This document shows positions 1-11,900 of a stretch of 64,000 nucleotides of DNA, in pieces. Source of the DNA: Aptenodytes patagonicus (Eukaryota; Chordata; Aves; Sphenisciformes; Spheniscidae); NCBI RefSeq assembly GCF_965638725.1, contig NC_134951.1:248001-312000 (forward strand), read 5' to 3'. The position numbers and the translations under genes were made by a program. Positions within the stretch are counted from its first letter, which is position 1, and each line of letters begins with the position of its first letter. The notes beneath the pieces are model-generated. The model was not told the DNA's origin and ran no database searches. It was given only the letters and a program-made list of their open reading frames with translations.

Positions 1-1496
1 TTCTTTCCAGGCAGAAATTAAGTGTAAGTCTCTCTCTATTCTCTCTCTCCCTGTTTTTTTTTGTTGTTGTTTTGGTTTTTTTCCCTAGGCAAATTTATTG
101 GAGGAATTTTCATTGCTGCTCTCAGTCTCCTGTAGCCAGCTTTATCATCCTATCAGCTAGGCTCCGTATGGGTCAAATGAAGTATCACAAGAGAAATATC
201 TGAGTGCAGGAGCCAGGTGTTTGCCCATGCCCCTCCTGGTCAGGGAGTCTCTTGGAACTACTTTGTAAAGCTGCTTGTATAAGGGTAATGTCAAGCTGCT
301 GGGACTATTTCTTTGCCTTGCCAGCAGTTACTCGTTACTTGAATTTTAACACCCTCTGTGAGTACCATTAATGTGCTGGTTTATTTTCCTTTCCAGGCAG
401 CCAGCAAACAAGCTAAATTAGATAAGGATTGATATTGGTCCCCACAGCCCCCCCAGGTACATCTTCTCTGAACATGGTAAAGTGGCCTTCTTGTTTGCAG
501 CCCTTTGGATAGTTTGGAGATGTCCCATTCAGGCTGTCAGGGATTAATTTTTTGCAAATATGGTTTCATGAGCCACTCTATCAGATACTTTACTGCTACT
601 GAAATGTTACAGCAGTCTTACTGGTGATGAAACAGCGACCAGGTGTTTCCTCTTTTCTGTGTGCATTAGAGCTTTGCAAAACCATGGGCTCTAGTTTCCA
701 GGGTAGAAGAGGCAGGAGAATTGGTGCTTGTGCTCTTAAGATACACTCAGAGTATGTGTGTGCTTAGCTGACTGTGACTGATAGTGTCTCAGCTGGTCCA
801 CCCTGGTGACCTCTGGAGGGGTGAAATGGTGGCACAGAGACATTACCGGAACACTGAGGTGATGTGCAGTATAATCTCTGCAAGGTGATTAGCTCGTGTA
901 AGAGGCTGAACGTAGGCAGTGTTCTGGCATCCTTGGTGCACAGAGGCTGAAAGTGTTTTAAGGAGACAGGCTTGGATGAGGGAGAGCGGAGAGTTGCCCC
1001 TATTTATAATGCTGGTGGGCTAAAGTAGCCCTCCCACAGGTGGGATATTGGCTCATAATTTCACTTATTTGAAGTCTGTTGTTGCTGCTGTTGACCTTTA
1101 CGGAAATTGAATGAGGCCCAGAGCTTGCAGCTGTGTTTTCTGCACTAGCCAACATCTTTGGCTTATCTCCCTGTTGGCAGAAGCAATACCGAGGACACTG
1201 GTGTAGACATGGTTTAGCTGTGTTATCACAAGAAATGAGAAGATGGCAGAAGCATTTGTGTTACAAGTTGAACCTGCTGCAAATTGCTTCTAAGTCTATG
1301 ATAGGAGAGAAACATGCATTGTTCCACATACAGCTGAGCAGAATTTGACAGTTCTGTTGTATTTGCTTGCATTCCAGTGCTATGTGTTCTTCTCTGTGTT
1401 GTCTTGTGTTTTTTTCCTTTTCTTCATGTTTAATTGTACTTTTGCTCTTCTGTAAGGCTTGGAGAAAGTTCTGAGCAAATATTTATGCTTAAGGCT

Positions 1497-1568
1497 TGTC
1501 CTGGTTTAACCAGCACTGTACCAGCTACTGGGAAGGAAATTAACTCTATCCCTGCTGAAACCAGGACA
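1497..1568. mobile_element. 72-bp inverted-repeat-ended repeat with 5-bp target-site duplication
   Basis: The unit starts TGTCCTGGTTT and ends AAACCAGGACA, an 11-bp perfect terminal inverted repeat in TG...CA form. It is flanked by direct repeats AGGCT at 1492-1496 and 1569-1573. The right half, read on the minus strand, resembles the start of a common avian LTR family (TGTCCTGGTTTCAG then GGGATAGAGTTAAT). It may be a very short LTR-derived fossil or a MITE-like unit using the same ends. It has no coding capacity. Confidence 0.5.
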
Positions 1569-2049
1569 AGGCTTTAGTTATATGTTATGTTAGTGAAGCC
1601 AGTCAGAGTGTGTACAAGTAGTAGGACATAGGCATTTTTGGGTAGCAGAAATTTGTGTAAAGGAGTTGTCTTTTGCCTTTAACTTACGTTTTAGGAGCCC
1701 CCAGGTGAGGTAGGTATACAGGGCTCTGAAGAAATACTATAATAAAAATCCATTCTTAGTCCAGAGAGGTTGCTTTTTAAATAAGGAAATGTTTTGGGCA
1801 GATGAGGGACCCAAAGGATAAGGATACAAAAAAAAGTGTTAGGTACTATGAGCGAATAAGGAAAGAGAAGATGCTGAAGATGGCTTTTATGGTACAGAGA
1901 GGAGTGCTCTGGGATACAGTGAAAGGTGCAGGAGGCACTTTGGAGGTGGTTGGATGGGCCTCTCTGAGCTCTTTGGTGCTGTTCCGACCGTATTTCCAAG
2001 ATGAGACACCAACAAACCCTGTGTGCAGCTTCATTTCACTCCTGGGCTC

Positions 2050-3139
2050 AGAATCATAGAATCATTAAGGTTGGAAAAGACCTCTAAGATCATCGAGTCC
2101 AACCGCTGACCCAACACCACCGTGTCCACTAAACCATGTCCCTAAGTGCCGCATCTACACGTCTTTTAAATACTTCCAGGGATGGTGACTCCACCACTTC
2201 CCTGGGCAGCCTGGTCCAATGTTTCACCACTCTTTCAGTAAAGACATTTTTCCTCATGTCCAATCTAAACCTCCCCTGGCACAACTTGAGGCCATTTCCT
2301 CTCATCCTATCACTAGTTACTTGGGAGAAGAGACCAACACCCACCTCGCTACAACCTCCTTTCAGGTGGTTGTAGAGAGCAATGAGGTCTCCCCTGAGCC
2401 TCCTCTTCTCCAGGCTAAACAGTCCCAGTTCCCTCAGCCGCTCCTCATCAGACTTGTTCTCCAGACCCCTCACCAGCCTCGTTGCCCTTCTCTGGACACC
2501 CTCCAGCACCTCAATGTCCTTCTTGTAGTGAGGGGCCCAAAACTGAACACAGTATTCGAGGTGTGGCCTCACCAGTGCCGAGTACAGGGGCACGATCGCT
2601 TCCCTACTCCTGCTGGCCACACTATTTCTGATACAGGCCAGGATGCCATTGGCCTTCTTGGCCGCCTGGGCACACTGCCGGCTCATGTTCAGCCGGCTGT
2701 CAACCAGCACCCCCAGGTCCTTCTCTGCTGGGCAGCTTTCCAGCCACTCTTCCCCAAGCCTGTAGCGCTGCATGGGGTTGTTGTGGCCGAAGTGCAGGAC
2801 CCGGCACTTGGCCTTGTTGAATCTCATACAATTGGCCTGGGCCCATCGATCCAGCCTGTCCAGGTCCCTCTGCAGAGCCTTCCTACCCTCGAGCAGATCA
2901 ACACTCCCACCCAACTTGGTGTCGTCTGCAAACTGACTGAGGGTGCACTCAATCCCCTCATCCAGATCATCGATAAAGATATTAAACAAGACCGGCCCCA
3001 GTACTGAGCCCTGGGGAACACCGCTCGTGACCGACCGCCAACTGGATGTAACTCCATTCACCACAACTCTGTGGGCCCGGCCGTCCAGCCAGTTTTTTAC
3101 CCAGCACAGAGTACACCTATCTAAGCCGTGAGCTGCCAA
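2050..3139 (-). mobile_element. CR1 LINE, 5'-truncated, with open reverse-transcriptase C-terminal frame
   Basis: Non-LTR retrotransposon of the chicken-repeat-1 family lying antisense to PPM1G. The 3' end is at 2050, where the minus strand ends in the family tail GATTCTATGATTCT. The element is cut at its 5' side near 3139. An uninterrupted minus-strand frame from about 3138 to 2129 (roughly 335 residues) encodes the reverse-transcriptase C-terminal half: [20 protein letters not shown], then the catalytic FADDTKLGG motif, and the family's thumb and C-terminal part to the stop. The length is far below a full CR1 (about 4.5 kb with two ORFs), so it is immobile. The open frame and clean 3' end argue for a fairly young insertion. 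No target-site duplication is obvious, as is usual for CR1. Confidence 0.92.
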
Positions 3140-5924
3140 GAAAAAAGGTCCTTGCTTCAAAAAATGCAAGAATTTGGTTCAAAATATGGAGATTTGTCAA
3201 ATTAACTCTCAGTTTTAACTTGTTTGCTAATTTCAACTGAATTTGATGTTTGATGTTTCAAACATACTGTTTTTTCAGTATTACTGTAGTAACCACTAAG
3301 GTAGCTGGGGGAGACCTGGAATCATGCTACCCTTGAGGGGAAGGCTAGATAGCAGAAAGCTGACATGCAGGCTTTGTGAGCTCTTGCTTGGTCTGAAGAG
3401 CATGAGATCATGGTTACTTGGAGGACAATCGCTGCAGACAGTTTACCAGGCCTGGAAGCAGGGATGGAGACTTGCAACTGACAGCCTCTTGTGCTGGCAG
3501 CACAAGGTGTTCTTAGTGGTCAACCAGATGCTCTCTGAACTGCTCTTAGTGTTGAAAATGCCTGGGATTTGTGTGCAGCCCGGCTTGTGGAGCCACTAGC
3601 ACTCATGCTCAGGGCAGTGTGGAGCAAGCCCTGTGCGCAGCATGGGAGCTGAACTGTCTCCTCCCAACAGATGCTGGGTTTGTTTGCCTGCCCTCCTTGC
3701 CTGCAGCACCCTGGTCCAGGGTCAGGACAAGTTGTGGTGAGTGCTCTACAAATGGAGTAGAGAGACCGTTTTTGCTGCCAATATTGGGTTTCCTCCCCAG
3801 CAGCATTTGCATTACTTGCTCTAATTAAACTGCTGTTTAGTCACCTGGGACTTATCCCAGGTACTTTGTTGTGGTTTTGCTGTCTCAGTAGCTTCTGTAA
3901 ATGCTCTGAACAGTAAGCATAAAAATTCTGGTTCTTTGCTTATTCTTACTTTCATTCGCTATCTCCAGTGAGCTCTCTGGTTAAATTTCCTACATTATAA
4001 TTCAGAGTAATTTTTTTCATTTTTAAATAAGATTGTAATTTGCCTGTTCAGACACTGTTTTAGTCACAGCGTCATGAGTTTCATTACACTAAGTGCTGCA
4101 TAAACCCAGAACCTCTCTTTTTCTGTTTTCCTTAGCACTTGATAGAAATTGCAGGGGAATGGAGTTCTCTTCTTAGAAGATTGCGGGACTCCAGAGGGCA
4201 AAGAGCTCTTATCCAAGGAGTCCTACAATAAAAAAGTAGAAGAGCTCAACAGTTGCTTGGCTGTGCAGCAAGTGTAGCTGTGTGTGTAAATAGAAATTTT
4301 GGGTCATGGCTGGCAATACAGACACATCCAAATCTTTGAGCCAGCTGTCTTGGAGTAAGCACAGTGTTTTGGAGCAGCTGTAGCACATTTAACTTTAAGG
4401 TGATGAATTTGAACTACAGCAGAGACTAGATCACGTTGTTTAAAATATCACATGATTGTTCTTGAACAAAAGCATCTGGGGTGTGGTCGGGCTGTAAGTT
4501 GGTAGGTTTGGGCTTGAACTTTAAGGAATGTTAGGAGATTAGTTGGGCAGGGGGAGGGTTTAAGAGAAAGATTTCATCCATCCATCAGTTCTAGGCTTTG
4601 CATTGGAATAGCCAAGTTCGGTTTGCTTACCCATAGGGTGAAAGAGGTCAGGTGCCTGGCTGTAAAGTCTGGGTGGTGCCTTCTTCGAAGTCTGCTGTTC
4701 TTGTGAGACCTTGTGGAGAGAAAGGTTGCTCAGTGTATAAGCTTATATGTTGTGGATCTTTGTAGTTTGGGAGCATGCACAGGGAAAGGCTGGATGCAGT
4801 TTGATATTTAAGCCCAAAACGCCCCTGGGACACACCTTCCCTCCAGTTTGCCCCCAGAGATTCTCAGGGTTTCTGGACAGTTGCCAGAACCAAGATGTAT
4901 GTCTTACCTTAGGAAGTGATACCTGGGGTTGTACTTTGGGTTTTGCACTGTTAGTTGACTGATTGCTTGTCCTTTGCTTCACTGTTTAAAAGACACTTGA
5001 GAGAAGCTGGGCTCTTTGCCTTGCTTGTCAGGTAGCTGTGCCTGAGGCCAGCAGTGCCTTCCTGGAGCATCTGAAATGGCCAGAAGAGCAGGAAGGGGCC
5101 TTTGTCCCAAGAGATTTTCCAGTCCAGTTGTTTGCTCTCACTGGATGTGGTAATCCTGTGTCCTGCAAGGCTGCCTTTCATCGGGCTGTTCGGATAGAAA
5201 ACTGTTGCCATCTGTGACCGTATTCACCAGGACAAGCAAAGGCAAAGCTACAGTTGGTTGAAGGCTTGAGGTCAGGAGGCTCCATATTTGACCTTCTGGC
5301 TTTGTCAGTGCATCAGAGTGACTTTTCAGTTTGCATGGCTCTTGTTTGGCAAGAACTGGGGAAGAGAGCGTCTGTGGGAATGGCCAGACTCTATGGGTGA
5401 CCCTGAGCCAGTTGCATTTGTCTGTGTGGGGGAAGTTGCCAGTGTATCGGTACCAGTATAACTTGTATTTCTGTAGTCACGCTTGGCTAGACAGCCCTCA
5501 GCCTAGGTACCAGTTTGTGCAATAGAGTACAGCTTGCTGCCTCATATTCTTTAAGGACTGTGAGCTACTACGGTAACGCAGGCATTACAAGTACTGTGAG
5601 CAGAGGGATTTGATTCTGGCTTGAGCTTGGCCATATCTAGAGGAGCTGTACTGAGGATCTGAAGGGGTTTCCAGTACAATCTCATGGTGACAAGGCTGTG
5701 TTACTGCTCTAGCACAGAGAACACCATAACACCCTCTTTGAAGATGAGTGCTCGCCAGGTAAGCTTTTGAGAATATGAGAGCAGGCTTTCTTACTGTTCT
5801 TGCTCTCCCCTCAGATTTGAGAATCCTTGCGTCAGTGCTCATAGCCTCCCTGCTTCTTTCTCCCACTTCTCTATGGGGGTCTAGTGCAATCCATGTCATT
5901 CCAGACTTTTGCTCTCTCTTTCAG

Positions 5925-8900
5925 GATGCACACAACTGCATACCCGAGCTGGACAGTGAAACAGCCATGTTCTCAGTCTACGATGGACACGGAGGTAACT
6001 GCATCCACTGTTCTCTCCAGAGTCCTTCGGTGTGGCTCTTCTAGGTTGCTCAGTGGCTGCTGGGGCAAGCATCTATCTATCATTAGAAATCTTGCTCCTT
6101 CTTGGGAAGCATTTTCTTTGATAGATATCGTTGACTAAGGTTCTGAAAGTTTCTTAGGGTTTCTAGAAGGAAGGTCATGGGTTGATTTGAAATTGAAATG
6201 AGATTTGCATTCCATTTTCTAAAACTTTTCAGAGTGGCTATTTTCTTGATGAATAAGCTAGACAGGATAGTCACAGAAGAGTGGCAGTAAGAAAAACTAC
6301 ATGAGATTGGACCAAAGGTCTGACTCTAGTCAGTATGTTCGGGTGGTTGCCAGTACTGGTTGCCCAGGGAAAGAGTGAAAAAACAGAACAGGCAGATCCA
6401 TTCCCTGACATATCTTCCCAGCTTCCATTCCCCACTTAAGGGCTCCCTGAGCTAGAGGTTGCAGCCTTTTGATCTTATAGACACGCTCAAGTCTTCTTGA
6501 TGAACTAACTCTTCATGACTTTGTCTAATTGCATTTTAAACCAGGTTTATCTGTTTGGTGATTATTTGCATAGGATGTTTTGTATAAAACTTCGTTATTT
6601 GAAAAAAAGACTTCAATCTAAATCTGCTGCCTGATAATTTCACTGCAATATCCCCAACGCTTAAGAGAAATTAGCAAATAATCACTCTGTTAGCACTTTT
6701 CACTTTCATAATTTTGGACTCCACGTCCTTTCTTCCAGTCAGAAGAGTCCTAGACTTGTCTCTGGTCATACAGCTGAATCTGTATTATTAAATAACAGCA
6801 GCACCCATTTTCTGGCCCTGAGGTCAATTGGCATAGTCTGGCCACACTGATGCTATTAAACTGTCTTAGCATTTAACATAGTGTGGCTGCATCCAAACTG
6901 ACTTGGTCCCTGGTTCCTACTAGATCCTGAACTGTGTCCAGAAATTATGAGAGTGCTAACTAAGTTATGCCAAAATTGCACCATGGATCATTCTAATAAT
7001 TTTTAGCATAGGTGATGAAATGCATGGGCCATGGAACTCATTAGGCTACTGTTGTTGGATATAGCCAAGGATTCCAAACATTATATTGTACCACAGCTCT
7101 GATTATATTTGTCCTTTTTTTTTGGACATAGTCTAGCTCTGCAACATGCTTTTAGTTAGGCTGACTAGAACTGCCTATAGCTTTCAAGTTACAGATATAC
7201 CATGAATTTATTGTGACATAAGTGTTTTCTGCTTTGTTCTCAGTTCCTTTCCTAACAACATGTTAGCTGTTTTGATACAAATAAACTGTAAGCTGACATT
7301 TTTAGAACTCTGTCCCCAGTTTCTTCCAGATCTTTCCTAAGTGGTAATAGATGGCTTTGAGTCCCTCAAGTGTGCATATGGAGGTTGGTTGTCTTTTCTT
7401 TTTTTCATGTTCTTGTCTTTGTCAGTGAGGAATTTCATCTGCCAATATCATGCAAAAGCACAAGATCCTGCTGTAAAATTTTGCAAAATATTTTAGTTTT
7501 GATCATTCTGAATGATCCATCACTTCTTTTCTGGATTATTTATGTAGATGTTGAACAACTTAAATGTTCAAGGAACACTCCCAGTAGCCATCCTCTGTTT
7601 TGAAAACTGTCTGCTTCTATCAAACCTTACTTCTTTTCCCATGGCAGCTTAGTATGCAAAAGATTTGATGATTTATTTGAAAGCTTTTTGAAAATCTATA
7701 TGGAGTAGATAAACTAAACTACTTATTTCCTCCTGCTCATTGACTCTTTGAAAAAACATTGACCAGTTTGTGATATTCCCTGCTGTATATTTAACCCCTG
7801 CCTATTCTACCATATGTATCCATGTATATGCTAATTCTATTAATTATAATTCCTACTGTTTGCTGCATTCACATACCACACATATGCTGGTCTGTAGTGT
7901 TGTGAACCCAGTTTCCACCACTCTCTGAGGCTTTTTAATTTATTTTTTGGTATGATATGTATGCCTTTCATTTCTCTGATAACGGAGCAGATTCAAGTGG
8001 AAGGTTACGTACCACAGTTCATGATTTCTCATTCTTCTTTAGAACAATTCTGCCAATTTGTAAATAAGAGTTTAAGACCTTTTTTTGCAATAGTCATTAT
8101 TAAAAAGGTCAGCCTGAGTAGGTAGCTGACTAGTAGTTCTTCAAAAGATATGGTCTGTCTGAAGCATTTAGATTGAATGTTTTGAAATTATTTTCCTCCT
8201 GAACATCATCTTAGAGTGCACAGAGACCTGGGTGGAGCAGCTGCTGATATCCTGAAGATTATCTTTGAGAACACTGGGATGACGGGTTGGTTTTGAAAGG
8301 CAGAGAAGGACAAAGGAAAAAGGATATAGGGATTTAGCAACTATTCAACTTGATGTTATTTCTTGCAGGAATTCAGAAACCGTTTGTAAGCATCTAGCAG
8401 ATATGAAGACAAGTAGCAGCTAGCTAAAACTGGTCAAGAATGAATAATATCAAACCGATCTATTCTTCAAGATTAGTGTGTTAGCTTCTCAGCTAACAGG
8501 CAGGTCTATTTCATGTGTTGGGTTTTAGAAAGACTTCTGACACTCTTATGACATTCCCATTAGTGTAGGACATGATTTTTGGTTTTTTAAAAATACAATA
8601 GGAAAGATTCAAGGTAGACATTAGGGAAAGGCATTAATCAGAATGGCAAAGCACTGGCATGGTTTTCTAACTTGTGGTTTAGATTTCCGGTGATTGAATC
8701 TCTACAGCTCTTCCTAGACAAACCTTATCAGGAAGGATACGGATATAGTTGAACCTGACTCTGAAGATCGACTTTTGTCCATCCCTACTTTTGTATGATT
8801 TTATTGATGCATTAGTTCTTTAGTTTGAAACAATTCCTCAGGTCTGTCCCATGTAAAAGAAGGTATTAAGGTGGGAGCCTCTCTAAGCTTTATTAGCTGC

Positions 8901-11900
8901 CAGTGCAAAGATTGAATTTAGCTTTTCTTTTATACCTTGCTCATCTATCAGCCTTAAACTTTCCAGTAAGCTTCCCGCTCCAGGCAGATTGGGAAAAGTT
9001 TTTATTATTGTGTTCCTTGAAAAAGGGTGGGGTTTGTTTTTCTTTTTTTTCCATATTTAGCTTTCCATCTCACTCATCAGTTTTTCTTTTATGTTTTCCC
9101 CCTGTGGACAAGACTTCCAGTTTTTGAAAGATGCTGCTGTTTTTTTGCCTTCCCCAGTTGCCTTTTTACTTGCCCTGGCCTCCCTGCTCCCAAATCTTGG
9201 AGAATGATATACAGGTACTCTGTACCTTCAGTATGGTGTTTGTGATCAATCTCTGTTGCTATCTACACATGCTTTATCCTTTTTAGCTGTTTCTTTTCCT
9301 TTCCTTTTAATAAGTGTCTTCATTTACACATAGCTCCCCCTTTTCAGAGGTCAACATTATCATAGTGAGGTTTTCTTTTTGTTCCTACCAGGGTGTTTAA
9401 TTTGAATACAGCAAGCCCTGTTATAATTTTTTTCCAGTTTGTATGCAGAGCAATGGATCTCTCTTGCCCTGTTCTTGGTCATCTTGCCTTCTGATCTGCC
9501 TTAGCATTCTGCCTCCCTGTCATTGTCTCAGGGTGGGAGTTAATACTCTGGTCTTAAATTTTTTTTTTTTCCTGTTTTGGCATAGTATTCCAATCCATAG
9601 GGATTCTGTGATATTTTTTGTTAGCTAGTTTATTTGTTGCTTGACTCTAAGCTTTCTTTATTTTATATTCAAATGGTGTGTATGTGTCTAAATACAGATC
9701 AAATCTTGGAGTGGGATCTACTTTCAGCCTTGTGAAGATCAGATAGGATGGGTTTGCGCATGTACATGCGCTGAAAAAATATTTGATCTAGGAACCTGTA
9801 TCTCTGGAGATCTTTTTCTTGCCTAGGTTTCTGCCCTGAGGCTGCTGACCGTTCTTGTCTTCACATGTCATATTCAAGCCTGTGCTCCTGGAGATAGAGA
9901 AATCATACTGCAGTGAGATTCCAGCTGGGTCTTAGGTACTCTGGAGGCAGCCTTGCCTGAAATACCGAGATAAATTGACTTTGTTCCATATTTCATCTGA
10001 ATGTGTCTCCTGCTTTTAAAACTGAATCAGATGTGGGGTTTGGCAGTGGCATCTAGCAGTGCAGAAATATGCTCTGAGACCTGAACTTTCCCATGTATGC
10101 TTTCACCTTTCTGCATGGTCTTTCAGACATCCTGAAAACTCCACATGCTCTCTTGCAAACAAAAGCGGTCTCTTTTTATAATTTTCTAGAAACATAGAAG
10201 TACACACTCTGGAGAATCCTCCAGATATTTACTTTTTCACTGAATTCAGTGCTACAGGTTATATATTTTACTCTAGCCTCCTGAAGACCTTCCTACTACT
10301 GCATCTGGGTCGCATTAAGCAGGAAATGCAGCTGAGGCCTTGGCATTACTTAGCTGGATGCTGCTCCTCTAGAAAACATTAATAAAATTATTCATGGAGA
10401 CTTTGAGAGTTTTACAGTGGGTTTCACACTGGAGATGTGGAAGATGTGATCCTGGATTCATTGTTGGTTATGTATTATGGTTATATGTAAATAATTGTAT
10501 TCTCTAAGTGTTCAGCCCCTGAAGCTTTTGAGGTCCCTGACAGCTGAAGGCACTCCACACCCGTGGGTACCAGAGCCTGCTTTTGTACCTCTGCTTCTCC
10601 TCTGTCCTGCTTCTCGGGGAAGTGTGAAGAAATGGAAATTGTATTTGATGAGGTTTTCTTTTCCCTGCTGTCCTAAAACTGTCAGTGCCAGTTGACAGTT
10701 GGACTCCTACAGCAGTTTAAAATGCACCTTGGAGTGTGTAGAGCCTTGTCTGGCAGTTACAAGCAACAGACTTCATTCGTCCCCCTGGGGAGATAGTCCT
10801 GTGGTCTTGCCTACCTTGGTGAGGGGAAGAGCTTGTGTGGCAGTTCCTCACACTTACCTTGCTGTGCTATATTGTACTCATGCACTCATCCTTCTCTTGC
10901 TTGAACAAAATTGTTTGTTTTCTGGGTACTTGCATCTTTGGAAAATTCATTCTGTTTTACTGCTTTGCAGGTCAGTTTTGTGCTTCAAAGAGCACTTCCC
11001 AACTTTTACCATTTTGCTGGAAATGTTGTTTCAAGTGCTTGTTACAGGTGAGGGCAACCAGGACCATTTGCTGTAGGTCTGCTTAGGAAACTATACAGCC
11101 CTGAGCACTTACTTCGTTGCTGACAGATATTTTGAGGCTTTTGGTCATTTCTGATGCCCAGGTGAGCATGAGTGGTTTCAGGAATATTTTATCCTGGTGG
11201 ATTGTCTGTTGCTTCTCTATAAAGCCATAATAAGAGCGTAAATTTGTGTGTATAACACAGTAACTGCAGAAGTGAGGGAAATTTTAATTTTGAGACAACG
11301 CTATAGTAGGTGCGGCATCATTGAAGAAAAGCAGCAAGTGGCTGTAAAAGGAGCGGGAAGTCTTTTGCTCAGAGAACTTTGTGGTCTGTCCTGGGAGTCA
11401 CTGTTACTCGGTTGCAACTGGTGTCTCTCTGATAGTTGTTCTCCTCCCTAATTCCATGCCACAGGCTAGGAGTATCATGGGGCTGAATCCTTTGATCCCT
11501 TGTGGAACTGTCAGGGGAAGGACCTTGATGAAGAGCACCAAGCAGGACTGAGGTGTCTGAATCAACTTTCGTAATTACCTGGCTCTTCAGCCCTGCTGCT
11601 GATGCCCTCATCCCTGCCGTCAGAGGAAGAATGCTTGATATCTAATGAAGACAAGACCTTGATAAAATGTGGTGGGTGGGCCGATTTTGGCATAAGTGTA
11701 ACCAAATCCAGGAGTATGTTACATAATGAACTGAAAGGAGCCATTAGCATCCACCAGGTAATTACGCTGGTTGCACCCGGGCTAAACTGCAGAAAGGCTC
11801 CCTCGCCACAGCTGGCCCTGGTACGCAGAGCCCACTCAGTGTGTGAGTCAGGACCTGGAGTGAAGTAGAGCTGCTCTATTGCACTCTCACAAAGGCTTTG

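Larger units (their letters stand above)
1..5924 (+). other. PPM1G intron 1 (3' part)
   Basis: AT-rich intronic sequence ending in the acceptor CTCTCTCTTTCAG at 5924. It contains the 72-bp inverted-repeat element and the 5'-truncated CR1 listed separately. I see no other gene, RNA or conserved-looking coding segment. The first coding exon (myristoylation-type MGAYLSQ start in mammals) is not in the window. Confidence 0.85.

Noticed and set aside
1-30. Mini-exon-like pattern: TTCTTTCCAG, 13 bases, then GTAAGT
   Set aside because: Thirteen bases do not fit the PPM1G protein between its first and second coding exons, and the window edge hides context. Treated as intronic coincidence.
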